A stretch of 64,000 nucleotides of DNA from Snuella lapsa (GTDB lineage: Bacteria; Bacteroidota; Bacteroidia; Flavobacteriales; Flavobacteriaceae). Under the pieces are notes generated by a model. That model was given only the letters and a program-made list of their open reading frames with translations, was not told the origin of the DNA and made no database searches. The stretch spans positions 1 to 64,000 of the forward strand of contig NZ_BAABCY010000019.1 of NCBI RefSeq assembly GCF_039539345.1, in the 5' to 3' direction. Positions within the stretch are counted from its first letter, which is position 1; each line of letters starts with the position of its first letter. Position numbers and translations under genes: made by a program. Shown here piece after piece: positions 33,723 through 43,081 of the stretch.

Positions 33723-34594
33723 ACATAGTCATTCTTTCTAGAAACCAGCATTTATACTCAACCAATCGCCTAAGGTTTGAAGGAGAAAAACGAGGTCATA
33801 GGATTGAGATCATCGATCCTTTAAAGTGTGACATCATTATTGAGAAGGAAAAACCAACAATTTTTTACAAGGACCGCTATTTAGACTATGTGGATGCTGT
33901 TATACCAAGAATTGGTGCTTCTGTTACGTTTTATGGTTGTGCCGTTGTGAGACAGTTTGAAATGATGAACGTATTCACCATAGCAAGATCTGAAGCTATT
34001 CAGCGCTCCAGGGACAAACTTAGAAGCTTACAAAGTCTCAGTAAAGCTGGCATAGGCATGCCCAAAACGGTTTTTACAAATTATTCTCGGGATGTAGAAG
34101 AAGTTATTGAACATGTTGGAGGCGTACCAGTAATCATTAAACTTTTGGAAGGCACGCAAGGCCTTGGCGTTGTTTTGGCCGAAACCAAAAATGCTGCCGA
34201 ATCTGTTCTGGAAGCTTTTAACGGCCTTGAAGCAAGAGTAATTGTTCAAGAATTTATAAAAGAGGCTGGCGGTGCCGACCTAAGAGCTTTAATCGTTGAC
34301 GGACAAGTTGTTGGCGCTATGAAACGACAAGGAAAAGATGGTGAGTTCCGATCTAACTTACATCGGGGAGGCTCTGCCAATATTATAAAGCTAAACGAAT
34401 CCGAATTACGATTGGCCATTAATGCGGCACGCGCCCTAAAATTACCCGTATGCGGTGTTGATATGCTACAATCCTCCCGTGGACCATTACTCTTGGAAGT
34501 AAACTCCACTCCGGGCCTAGAAGGCATTGAAGCTGCTACTGGAAAAAATATAGCTAAAAGTATTATAACATACATTGAAAGAAATAGAAGATAA
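33719..34594 (+). CDS. rimK: RimK-family ATP-grasp ligase
   Basis: A 291-residue ATP-grasp enzyme. The preATP-grasp region (about 1-95) begins MNIVILSRNQHLYSTNRL. The ATP-grasp core (about 100-290) has KLLEGTQGLGVVLAE (glycine-rich loop), FIKEAGGADLRALIVDGQVVGAMKR, EFRSNLHRGGSA and the metal-binding LLEVNSTPGLEGIE. The family adds glutamate to ribosomal protein S6 or builds poly-glutamate or other peptides. The true substrate here is uncertain, since the neighbouring retropepsin-like and aspartoacylase-like genes suggest a dedicated modification-hydrolysis set. The name rimK reflects family only. Confidence 0.9.
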   Translation: MNIVILSRNQHLYSTNRLRFEGEKRGHRIEIIDPLKCDIIIEKEKPTIFYKDRYLDYVDAVIPRIGASVTFYGCAVVRQFEMMNVFTIARSEAIQRSRDKLRSLQSLSKAGIGMPKTVFTNYSRDVEEVIEHVGGVPVIIKLLEGTQGLGVVLAETKNAAESVLEAFNGLEARVIVQEFIKEAGGADLRALIVDGQVVGAMKRQGKDGEFRSNLHRGGSANIIKLNESELRLAINAARALKLPVCGVDMLQSSRGPLLLEVNSTPGLEGIEAATGKNIAKSIITYIERNRR

Positions 34595-34602
34595 CATTCT
34601 AG

Positions 34603-35589
34603 ATGGCTAAAACCAATAACGACATTTTAACAATCCTAGATATAAATATTAAACCTGGAGAAAGTAAGGAAGCTAGTTTTGATGTTGCCAAACTTCATAC
34701 TTCTTCTACAGTAAATGTTCCTGTTATTATAGAACGCTCTAAAAAGCCAGGTCCAACCGTATTGTTCACGGCAGGCATTCACGGCGATGAAGTAAACGGT
34801 GTAGAAATTGTAAGGCAACTTATTTCCAAAGGGATCAACAAACCTAAACGCGGCACCATTATTTGCATTCCGGCAATCAACATCTTTGGTTTTATTAATT
34901 TAAAACGAGAATTCCCAGATGGCAGGGATTTAAACCGTTCGTTCCCTGGTTCGGCCGAAGGTTCTTTGGCTAGTAGGGTTGCCCACAAGTTAATTCATGA
35001 AATAGTGCCTCACGTGGATTATATAATTGATTTTCATACTGGAGGTTCTGGTCGGTTTAACGCCCCTCAATTACGCATTGTAAAGGGCAACAAACTTTTA
35101 AACGATCTAGCCAAAGTATTTGGAGCTCCTTTTGTTTTGTATTCAAAAAACTTAAACAAATCGTTTCGAAATACATGTTACAAACTAGGCAAACCCTTAT
35201 TGCTTTTTGAAGGCGGCAAATCGTTTCACATCGACCCTATTGTAACCAATTCTGGTGTTAATGGCTCTAAACGGATATTGCACCATTTGGGTATGCTAAA
35301 CTCAAAATTTAAAGTATCTACTCCCAAAAAGGGTTGTGTTTATATAGATGAAAGTCGCTGGCAACGCGCTCACTTATCGGGAATGTTTAAGGCATCTATT
35401 AAAATTGGAGCTAATGTTAAAAAAGGAGATGTTATTGGAAATATTACCGATCCTTATGGCAAACTCAATCACTTTGTAAAAGCCGAAATCTCGGGCTATA
35501 TTATTAACGTTAATGAATCGCCCATTGTTTACCAAGGCGATGCGTTGTTCCATATAACCAAAAAATTAAAACGACAAACACCCTTATGA
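34603..35589 (+). CDS. Succinylglutamate desuccinylase/aspartoacylase-family zinc hydrolase
   Basis: A 328-residue M14-like deacylase. Zinc ligands are H60 and E63 in AGIHGDEVNG and H145 in IDFHTGG. The substrate-carboxylate site GRDLNRSFPG (107-116) is typical of aspartoacylase/AstE. A C-terminal beta domain (about 250-320, KIGANVKKGDVIGNITDPYG) resembles a biotinyl-lipoyl barrel, as in some family members. Such enzymes remove N-acyl or amino-acid groups from aspartate or glutamate. Eight bases after rimK and overlapping the next gene by four, it may trim what the ligase adds. Confidence 0.88.
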   Translation: MAKTNNDILTILDINIKPGESKEASFDVAKLHTSSTVNVPVIIERSKKPGPTVLFTAGIHGDEVNGVEIVRQLISKGINKPKRGTIICIPAINIFGFINLKREFPDGRDLNRSFPGSAEGSLASRVAHKLIHEIVPHVDYIIDFHTGGSGRFNAPQLRIVKGNKLLNDLAKVFGAPFVLYSKNLNKSFRNTCYKLGKPLLLFEGGKSFHIDPIVTNSGVNGSKRILHHLGMLNSKFKVSTPKKGCVYIDESRWQRAHLSGMFKASIKIGANVKKGDVIGNITDPYGKLNHFVKAEISGYIINVNESPIVYQGDALFHITKKLKRQTPL

Positions 35590-36149
35590 ATAAATCGCAA
35601 TTGCGAAAAACATATAAAGCACTTCGCAATAAACTGTCTATCCAAAAGCTTGACGATTTAAGTTTATCTGTAGCCAATCAGGCCTTAAAATTACCTATTT
35701 GGGATTACGACTTCTACCATATATTTCTTTCTATTGAAGAGCACAAAGAAGTTAACACAGAATATATTATGAGTATATTGTCTGGCAAAGACAAGCATAT
35801 CGTGGTTCCTAAAAGTGACTTTAAAACGGGGGGCATGAGTCATTATTTACTAACAGACAGCACCCCTATAAAAAAAAACAATTATAACATTCCCGAGCCT
35901 GTTAACGGCATTGAAATTGAAGCCAATAAAATAGATGTTGTTTTTGTTCCGCTTTTAGCTTTCGACGCAACAGGAAACCGCGTAGGTTATGGCAAAGGGT
36001 TTTATGATCGGTTTTTAGCTAACTGTAAACCTGAAACTATTAAAATAGGTCTTTCTTTTTTTGAAGCTGAAACAAAAATTACTGATGTTTTTGAAAGCGA
36101 TATTACATTAGATTATTGTGTGACACCAGATAAGATTTATTCGTTCTAA
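35586..36149 (+). CDS. 5-formyltetrahydrofolate cyclo-ligase
   Basis: A 187-residue enzyme converting 5-formyl-THF to 5,10-methenyl-THF with ATP. The signature VVFVPLLAFDATGNRVGYGKGFYDRFLA (split: FDATGNRVGYGKGFYDR at about 128-144) is present with its ATP-binding glycine-rich loop, and an N-terminal helix begins MNKSQLRKTYKALRNKLS. Length is normal. It overlaps the aspartoacylase gene (ATGA) and its stop overlaps the convergent OmpA-like gene by four bases, so there is no room for a terminator. Confidence 0.93.
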   Translation: MNKSQLRKTYKALRNKLSIQKLDDLSLSVANQALKLPIWDYDFYHIFLSIEEHKEVNTEYIMSILSGKDKHIVVPKSDFKTGGMSHYLLTDSTPIKKNNYNIPEPVNGIEIEANKIDVVFVPLLAFDATGNRVGYGKGFYDRFLANCKPETIKIGLSFFEAETKITDVFESDITLDYCVTPDKIYSF

Positions 36150-38032
36150 TCCAGACAGCTTTCACAATATGCTTTTCTTAAATACTCATCTTCAAGCAAT
36201 TGAAATGTCACACCTCCATTTTCTACAGAATTAAACAATTTGCAAAATCGCTGTTGATTCATATTGATAGCATTTAACATAATTGTTCTATAATTGGGGT
36301 CTCGCGTAAGTTGTTTGTTTATTAATGTTAAGTTTAAATAGTAAAACAGCAAATCTTCATCTACATCAATACTTCTTACCTTTCTATCTAATAGTTCTAC
36401 TGCCATATCATGACTGGCATAATAGCTAAAAAATTGAGCTAAGCTTAAATAATCGTAATTAGATAGAGGAAACTTTTTATAATTATCGTGTATAAACGTG
36501 ATAGATCTGTCCTTGTTCGCGTAGTCTTTTTTCTCCATTAAATTTTCTGCTTGAATAATGTTATAATTTACCATCATTCTAGCTATAAGGGAACTAGGCA
36601 AAACATAATTTTTTAAAGCTAAAATTTGTTTTTTCAACGCTTCTTCATCCACATCTATCGCTTTAAAACGCCATAAAACTATTTTAAGAGCGGCCAAATT
36701 ATACTTTATCTCTCTATCTCTTGGCACTAACTTTTCTAGTTCTAATAATTCATTATAAACAATTAAAGCCTGCCTAAAATCAATCATATACTTATAGGCT
36801 GCATTCTTATTCAATATTTTAGCAAACTTCACCTCTTTTGGAACAGTCATCTTTTGCAAAATATCTGCAGAAGCTTCCTTTATTTTTATTTTTTCAAAAA
36901 TTGAATTTTGAATTTCCCTGGCTTCATCAACTTTTCCTAAGGTTACAGACTTATTAAATATTGCAAGCAGTGCATTAGCAGATTCTTCACTGTATTTGTC
37001 CTTTTTTTCCAACTCTAATTCCAATACAGCTTTTCTATGGTTTTTAAAAATAGGCTCCATTTCCCTTGATAATGCTCCTGCTATTTTTTCTCTAACCCCT
37101 TCTTTAGTTAGGGATGACAAAAATTCGTATTTGGTTCCCTTAATATCGTTGAAAAACTCAACCCAGTTCTCAGAAGAGGACACCTGCGTTTTGATGGTCG
37201 ACTTTTGAAATGATTGCAACGCAGAAACAATACTATTTGCCCTTAGCTGCTGCAATTCTATATTACGATGTGCCACCCCCTCTATAGAAGCGTATGCCTT
37301 TATATTTATTACCTTAATATTAAAGTCCGTTAATCGTAAAGAATCATATATTGGTTTTATATCTGCCTGAGAATAATTGGATTTGTTCTTTTTAAAAGGA
37401 ATTTTAAATTTTAATGTTTTGTTACGAACCACGTAATCTTTATCTGTTGATGCTTTTATTTGTTTAGGGCTATAGGTCAATGAATCTAAATACATACCCA
37501 TATCCAACAAATCCCAAGCATAGAATTCTAAATCATAAATCACATAATAACGGCATAAGTTTTTATTACTTAAAAACAGGATATTAAACTCTAACTTATC
37601 ACGAAGCAATCCATCTGGTATTTTCCCAACCAATACCCTAAACCTGTTATCGTCATAAGCCTTTAATCCGCTTTTAAGTTCTTGAGAATATACAGGTTTA
37701 AGCAAAACCCCTTTTATTTGTGTATTGTTAATAGATTCTAATTCGCAAACATAACGATCTTTAGTAACTACATCAACTGCCACACCATCCCCTGGATTCT
37801 TAAACAACAAATTAAACCAGTTCTTGTCATTTACTTCAAAAAACAGGTTGTCATTTTCTCTTTTGATGGAAAATTTTACTTCAGAAGGCTTCTGATTGAA
37901 AATCTGAAAGCACGACCTACACTTTTCATCCCTATCTGTACCTGGGAAAACGATATCGTAGGTGTTTTGAGACAATACATAACTTGCTGATAGTAAAAGA
38001 AACAAAGATAAGATGAGAGGTTTACCTTTCAT
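36146..38032 (-). CDS. Secreted OmpA-like protein with terminal CxxC pairs
   Basis: A 628-residue secreted protein with a signal peptide (1-21, ending VLSQ). An N-terminal region (about 24-205) carries C38-x-x-C41 and several further cysteines. An OmpA-like peptidoglycan-binding segment lies at about 207-285 (IKAYASIEGVAHRNIELQQLRANSIVSAL), followed by a long alpha-helical, TPR-like region (about 300-610), and C623-x-x-C626 ends the protein. I do not know a named family. Expected location is the periplasm, bound to peptidoglycan. The paired terminal CxxC motifs could join as disulfides or bind a metal. Confidence 0.7.
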   Translation of the reverse strand: MKGKPLILSLFLLLSASYVLSQNTYDIVFPGTDRDEKCRSCFQIFNQKPSEVKFSIKRENDNLFFEVNDKNWFNLLFKNPGDGVAVDVVTKDRYVCELESINNTQIKGVLLKPVYSQELKSGLKAYDDNRFRVLVGKIPDGLLRDKLEFNILFLSNKNLCRYYVIYDLEFYAWDLLDMGMYLDSLTYSPKQIKASTDKDYVVRNKTLKFKIPFKKNKSNYSQADIKPIYDSLRLTDFNIKVINIKAYASIEGVAHRNIELQQLRANSIVSALQSFQKSTIKTQVSSSENWVEFFNDIKGTKYEFLSSLTKEGVREKIAGALSREMEPIFKNHRKAVLELELEKKDKYSEESANALLAIFNKSVTLGKVDEAREIQNSIFEKIKIKEASADILQKMTVPKEVKFAKILNKNAAYKYMIDFRQALIVYNELLELEKLVPRDREIKYNLAALKIVLWRFKAIDVDEEALKKQILALKNYVLPSSLIARMMVNYNIIQAENLMEKKDYANKDRSITFIHDNYKKFPLSNYDYLSLAQFFSYYASHDMAVELLDRKVRSIDVDEDLLFYYLNLTLINKQLTRDPNYRTIMLNAINMNQQRFCKLFNSVENGGVTFQLLEDEYLRKAYCESCLD

Positions 38033-38282
38033 TAATTGAGGGAGATTAAATTGGGTATATTAATAATAGCATTTAAAGATAGTAAATTAACTTGACGTGA
38101 AAAAAAACTTACTTGTTAAGTTATTACTAAAAGATTAAGAACTGGTTTAAAATTGATTTATGGGAATTTATTATCACAGCCATCCGAAGATTGACTTAAG
38201 ACCGCTACGCTTTTAGCTTAAAGAAATTAGGCTATTTATTTTCAAGTTAAAAATTCTATTTCAAGCTTAAAAACGGTAAAAC
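38033..38282. other. Intergenic region with no supported gene
   Basis: About 250 AT-rich bases before the OmpA-like gene (minus) and after lspA (minus). It includes weakly complementary AACTT/AAGTT arms near 38085-38125 but no convincing terminator or full promoter box, and no open frame of note. Confidence 0.4.
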
Positions 38283-38903
38283 TTATTTTTTAGGAAATGC
38301 CTTTTTATTAAAAACAATAAGCATAATAAACCCTGTACTTATTGCCACATCTGCTACATTAAATACAGGTTCAAAAAAATTAAAACGTTTTCCTCCATAA
38401 AATGGAATCCAACCGGGCAGGTCGATCTCAAATAAGGGAAAATATAGCATATCAACAACGCGACCGTGTAATAGGGCATCATAGCCCCCAGATTCTGGTA
38501 AAAAAGCAGCTACTTGACGTGAGCTTTCATCAAACAAAACGCCATAAAACACAGAATCTATAATATTACCCAGAGCACCAGCAAAAATTAAAGCAATAGA
38601 TAAGATTAACACTTTAGGACTTTGTTTTCTTGTGGCATCATACAACCAGTAACCTATTCCAAAAATTGCTACTATCCTAAAAAGCGTTAAGACTACTTTA
38701 GCCGTTCTGTCGGATATAAATGTCACGAAATCACTAATCTTCGTGCCCCAAGCCATCCCATCATTTTCTATAAAATAGATTTGAAACCATTCAAATACCT
38801 TAACACTCTCCTGAAGTGTAAAATGTGTTTTAATATACACCTTGCTTATTTGATCAATAAGTAAAATAACAACGATTAGGAATACTGATTTTTTTAACGA
38901 CAT
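38283..38903 (-). CDS. lspA: Lipoprotein signal peptidase (LspA)
   Basis: A 206-residue inner-membrane aspartyl protease that removes signal peptides from prolipoproteins. Conserved blocks: ENDGMAWG (about 46-53), GALGNIIDS with catalytic D116, GRVVDMLYF and FNVADVAIST with catalytic D185. Four transmembrane helices are evident. It is longer than E. coli LspA (164) because of a loop at about 120-175, which is usual in Bacteroidota. The many lipoproteins in this window (DUF4270, M23, DUF5689) are its expected substrates. It follows the dksA-like gene but is isolated by a terminator. Confidence 0.95.
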   Translation of the reverse strand: MSLKKSVFLIVVILLIDQISKVYIKTHFTLQESVKVFEWFQIYFIENDGMAWGTKISDFVTFISDRTAKVVLTLFRIVAIFGIGYWLYDATRKQSPKVLILSIALIFAGALGNIIDSVFYGVLFDESSRQVAAFLPESGGYDALLHGRVVDMLYFPLFEIDLPGWIPFYGGKRFNFFEPVFNVADVAISTGFIMLIVFNKKAFPKK

Positions 38904-38960
38904 AGCACTAAATTAATAACTGGTAGTATTTTTGTTCAAGAGCATAAAACTTTATATAAA

Positions 38961-38985
38961 AAACGTCTCAAATCATGAGACGTTT
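38961..38985 (-). terminator. Intrinsic terminator after the dksA-like gene
   Basis: A 10-bp perfect stem, AAACGTCTCA at 38961-38970 and TGAGACGTTT at 38976-38985, with a 5-base loop. On the minus strand it is followed by a T-run (six T). It ends the ileS-dksA unit before lspA. Confidence 0.88.
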
Positions 38986-39075
38986 ATGTACTATTTATTC
39001 TTTACAATAAAAATATACAAAATCCAAAATACGTTTTAAAAATTAAACGATGGATGTTATATAACATCAAAAGGG

Positions 39076-39456
39076 TTATTGCATATTCTTAGCTTCAATG
39101 CTTAGGGTTGCATGCGGCACCAACTCTAACCTCTTTTTATTAATAAGCTTACCAGTAACACGACATATACCATATGTTTTGTTCTCAATCCTAATAAGTG
39201 CATTTTTTAAATCTCGAATAAACTTTTCTTGCCTAATGGCTAATTGCGAATTCGATTCTTTACTCATCACTTCGCTTCCTTCATCAAATGCTTTAAAAGT
39301 AGGCGAGGTATCTTCTGTGCCATTATTATGATCATTCATATAGGCACTTTTAATAAGTTCTAAATCGTGTTGCGCCTTCTTAATCTTTTCTTGAATCAAC
39401 ACTTTGAATTCAGCTAATTCCTTATCTGAATATCTTACATTGGTATCTAAGGCCAT
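39076..39456 (-). CDS. DksA/TraR-family protein with degenerate zinc finger
   Basis: A 126-residue DksA-like transcription factor. An N-terminal coiled coil (about 10-90) has an acidic turn (FDEGSE at 57-62) that may correspond to the DksA tip. The zinc-finger region (about 95-126) keeps only C98 of the four cysteines (ICRVTGKLI, then VPHATLSIEAK), so it probably does not bind zinc in the usual way. This form is common in Bacteroidota. DksA acts on RNA polymerase with ppGpp in stringent control. It is four bases downstream of ileS, so it is co-transcribed. Confidence 0.9.
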   Translation of the reverse strand: MALDTNVRYSDKELAEFKVLIQEKIKKAQHDLELIKSAYMNDHNNGTEDTSPTFKAFDEGSEVMSKESNSQLAIRQEKFIRDLKNALIRIENKTYGICRVTGKLINKKRLELVPHATLSIEAKNMQ

Positions 39457-39460
39457 AACT

Positions 39461-42400
39461 TTAATGTTTTAGTATAAACAATTTGGTATTTACGTCATCA
39501 AAAGCAATTTCTATACCGTTATCTAATTTATCAATAATTTCAAGTTCGTCTGTTAATGTTTCTGTTTTTATGTATGCCATATTAGCATCAACAGCATTAA
39601 CAATATGCTCATCTTTTTGAAGCTTAACATCTATTCTATCTGTCACTTCAAACCCTGAATCCTTACGCAAATTTTGAATACGATTTACCAATTCCCGGGC
39701 AATTCCTTCCCTTCTTAACGCATCGGTAATCGTAACATCCAAAGCCACTGTTAAAGCGCCTTCATTTGCAACAAGCCATCCTTCAATATCTTGCGAGGTA
39801 ATTTCTACATCCTCAAGGCCTAAAGTAATATTTTTTCCATTAATATCAAGCTCTAAAGAGCCATTTTGTTCAATTTTTTTGATGTCCTGAGCATCAAACT
39901 GACTTATAGCACTAGAAACCAACCTCATATCCTTACCAAAACGCGGCCCTAATACTTTAAAATTAGGTTTAATTTGCTTAACTAAAATATCTGAAGCATC
40001 CTCTAAAAGCTCCACTTCCTTAACATTAACTTCATGTTTTATCAAATCTGAAACCGCCAATATCTCTTCTTTTTGTTGCTGACTGTCAATTGGTATCATG
40101 ATTTTTTGAAGCGGTTGCCGCACTTTTATCTTTTCTTTAGCTCTTAACGACAAAACTAAAGACGATATTGTTTGAGCGCTTTCCATTTTTCGCTCCAAAC
40201 TTTTATCAACATAAGTTTCATCATAAACAGGGAAATTAGCTAAATGTACACTTTCGAAGGCTTCTTTCTTTGTTACCGAATTTAAATCCAAATACAGCCT
40301 ATCCATAAAGAATGGCGCTATTGGCGCACCTAACTTAGCAATAGTAACCATGCAGGTATACAGTGTTTGATAAGCCGAAATTTTATCTTCCTGATAGTCT
40401 CCTTTCCAAAAACGCCTTCTACTTAAACGTACAAACCAATTACTTAAATAGTCTTGGGTAAAATCGGAAATAACCCTTGCTGCCTTTGTTGGTTCATAAT
40501 CGGCATAATAGGCATCTACCTTGTTAATTAAGGTATGTAATTCTGATAAAATCCATCGATCGATTTCTGGACGCTCTTCTAAAGGAATATCGGCTTCACT
40601 ATAAGTAAACTTATCAAGATTGGTATATAGTTGAAAGAACGAATAAGTATTATATAAAGTTCCAAAAAACTTACGTTTTACCTCCTCTACGCCTTCAATA
40701 TCAAACTTTAAATTATCCCAAGGATTGGCATTGGAAATCATATACCAACGCGTTGCATCGGCACCATAAGCCCCAAGCGTTTCAAAAGGATCGACGGCAT
40801 TCCCTAGACGCTTTGACATTTTTTGTCCGCTCTTGTCCAAAACCAAACCGTTAGACACAACATTTTTATAGGCAACAGAATCAAAAACCATGGTTCCAAT
40901 AGCGTGCAAGGTATAGAACCAACCACGTGTCTGGTCTACGCCTTCGGCAATAAAATCGGCTGGATATGTTGTGCCTTTATCAATTAAATCGGTATTCTCA
41001 AACGGATAATGCCATTGTGCATATGGCATAGATCCCGAATCGAACCAAACATCAATTAAGTCACTCTCTCGACGCATCGGCTGCCCCGAAGCAGATACCA
41101 ATACAATCTCATCTACAATATTTTTGTGAAGATCAATTTTAGCGTAATTATCTTCTGAGTTGTTACCAACTTCAAAATCTTCAAAGATATCTTTATCCAA
41201 AACACCTGCCAATACCGCTTTGGCCATTTCTGCTTTCAACTCTTCAACCGAACCAATACAAATTTCTTCTTTACCATCTTCGGTACGCCAAATTGGTAAA
41301 GGAATACCCCAATAACGCGAACGCGATAAATTCCAATCGTTGGCATTGGCTAACCAGTTACCAAATCGCCCAGTACCCGTTGCTTTTGGTTTCCAATTGA
41401 TGGTTTCGTTCAGTTCGAACATACGCTCTTTAACATCGGTCACTTTAACAAACCAAGAATCTAACGGATAGTATAAAATAGGTTTATCGGTTCTCCAACA
41501 GTTAGGGTAACTGTGCTTATATTTTTCAACCTTAAAGGCTTTGTTTTCTTCTTTTAGCTTAATTGCTAATTCGACATCTACCGAACGCTCTGGTGCCTCT
41601 CCCTCATTGTAGTATTCATTCTTTACGTACTTTCCTGCCAATGCTCCTATTTCTGGTCTAAAACGACCTTGTAAATCTACCAACGGCACTAAGTTTCCGT
41701 TTTCGTCCTTTACCAACATAGGAGGCACTTCTGGTGTTGCTTGTTTAGCAACCAAGGCATCATCGGCTCCAAATGTTGGTGCTGTATGCACAATTCCCGT
41801 ACCGTCTTCGGTCGTTACAAAATCTCCTGAAATAACCCTAAAGGCATTTTCAGGATTATCATTTGGCAATGCATATGGCAATAGCTGTTCGTAAGTAATA
41901 CCTACCAATTCACTTCCTTTAAATTCTTTAACAACATAAAAAGGAATCTTCTTGTCGCCTGCTTTGTAGTCTTGCAATGCCGATTGCTCTTCAACTGGTT
42001 TAAACTTACCGTCAAACTGCTTAGATAGTAATGGCTTCGCCAAAACAACCTTTATAGGCTCGAATGTATACTGGTTATACGTCTCAACCAACACATAATC
42101 AATCTTAGGCCCTACGGTTAGTGCTGTATTACTTGGAAGTGTCCAAGGGGTTGTCGTCCAAGCTAAAAAATGAATATCCCCTTCGTTTTGCAAAAAGTCG
42201 GGCAACGAAGCATTGTTAGCCTTAAATTGCGCCACAACTGTAGTATCGGTAACATCTTGATAAGTTCCGGGTTGATTTAACTCGTGCGAGCTTAATCCTG
42301 TACCTGCTTTTGGTGAATAGGGTTGGATGGTATAACCTTTGTAAAGTAAGTCTTTATTATAGATTTGCTTTAGTAGCCACCAAACACTTTCCATGTATTT

Positions 42401-42865
42401 AGGCTCGTAAGTAATATATGGATCGTCCATATCTACCCAATAACCCATTTTTTCGGTTAAATCATTCCAAATCCCAGTGTAACGCATCACCGCTTTTCTA
42501 CAAGCTGCATTGTAGTCTTCAACCGAAATGATTTTTCCAATATCTTCCTTTGTTATACCTAACTCTTTTTCAACACCCAATTCAATTGGCAACCCATGCG
42601 TATCCCATCCTGCCTTGCGTTTTACTTGATATCCTTTTTGTGTTTTATAGCGGCAGAAAATATCTTTTATGGCTCTTGCCATAACATGGTGTATTCCCGG
42701 AAGGCCATTTGCAGAAGGAGGCCCTTCAAAAAACACAAAAGATTGGTTGCCTTCTCGTAATGTTACACTTTTTTCAAATATATTATTCTCTTGCCAATAC
42801 TTTAGAATTTCTTCAGACGTTTTTGACAAGTCAAGTCCTTTATACTCAGGAAATTTAACACTCAT
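39461..42865 (-). CDS. ileS: Isoleucyl-tRNA synthetase (long form)
   Basis: An 1134-residue class I aminoacyl-tRNA synthetase. The HIGH-type motif is PSANGLPGIHH near residue 52, the editing domain lies at about 180-400 (including LAWTTTPWTLPSNTAL), the WWF-type VWFDSGSMPYAQ block follows, the KMSKS motif is GQKMSKRLGN, and the anticodon domain extends to the end. The length and the C-terminal extension (about 1040-1134, including DALRREGIARELVNRIQNLRKDSGF) place it in the eukaryote-like IleRS2 group, which is associated with natural mupirocin tolerance in other bacteria. That trait is not shown here. Confidence 0.96.
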   Translation of the reverse strand: MSVKFPEYKGLDLSKTSEEILKYWQENNIFEKSVTLREGNQSFVFFEGPPSANGLPGIHHVMARAIKDIFCRYKTQKGYQVKRKAGWDTHGLPIELGVEKELGITKEDIGKIISVEDYNAACRKAVMRYTGIWNDLTEKMGYWVDMDDPYITYEPKYMESVWWLLKQIYNKDLLYKGYTIQPYSPKAGTGLSSHELNQPGTYQDVTDTTVVAQFKANNASLPDFLQNEGDIHFLAWTTTPWTLPSNTALTVGPKIDYVLVETYNQYTFEPIKVVLAKPLLSKQFDGKFKPVEEQSALQDYKAGDKKIPFYVVKEFKGSELVGITYEQLLPYALPNDNPENAFRVISGDFVTTEDGTGIVHTAPTFGADDALVAKQATPEVPPMLVKDENGNLVPLVDLQGRFRPEIGALAGKYVKNEYYNEGEAPERSVDVELAIKLKEENKAFKVEKYKHSYPNCWRTDKPILYYPLDSWFVKVTDVKERMFELNETINWKPKATGTGRFGNWLANANDWNLSRSRYWGIPLPIWRTEDGKEEICIGSVEELKAEMAKAVLAGVLDKDIFEDFEVGNNSEDNYAKIDLHKNIVDEIVLVSASGQPMRRESDLIDVWFDSGSMPYAQWHYPFENTDLIDKGTTYPADFIAEGVDQTRGWFYTLHAIGTMVFDSVAYKNVVSNGLVLDKSGQKMSKRLGNAVDPFETLGAYGADATRWYMISNANPWDNLKFDIEGVEEVKRKFFGTLYNTYSFFQLYTNLDKFTYSEADIPLEERPEIDRWILSELHTLINKVDAYYADYEPTKAARVISDFTQDYLSNWFVRLSRRRFWKGDYQEDKISAYQTLYTCMVTIAKLGAPIAPFFMDRLYLDLNSVTKKEAFESVHLANFPVYDETYVDKSLERKMESAQTISSLVLSLRAKEKIKVRQPLQKIMIPIDSQQQKEEILAVSDLIKHEVNVKEVELLEDASDILVKQIKPNFKVLGPRFGKDMRLVSSAISQFDAQDIKKIEQNGSLELDINGKNITLGLEDVEITSQDIEGWLVANEGALTVALDVTITDALRREGIARELVNRIQNLRKDSGFEVTDRIDVKLQKDEHIVNAVDANMAYIKTETLTDELEIIDKLDNGIEIAFDDVNTKLFILKH

Positions 42866-43081
42866 GATATCAATATTCTAATCGAGCTGCGAAATTAATG
42901 AATTTTGATAAAATAGCGCGTATGGATTACCATAATTTAACGCCATTACAAGTGACTTAAGTGCCGAGTAATTTTTGAAGCCTGTCCTATTATTGAAAAG
43001 AACCGCAACAACACCCATCGTTGCAATAAAACAGAGAGATTACCTTGCTACAAACAACAACAAACATGAATCAACCACATC

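Noticed and set aside
38085..38125. Possible hairpin upstream of the OmpA-like gene
   Set aside because: The AACTT/AAGTT arms are short, with a long loop, and no T-run follows.
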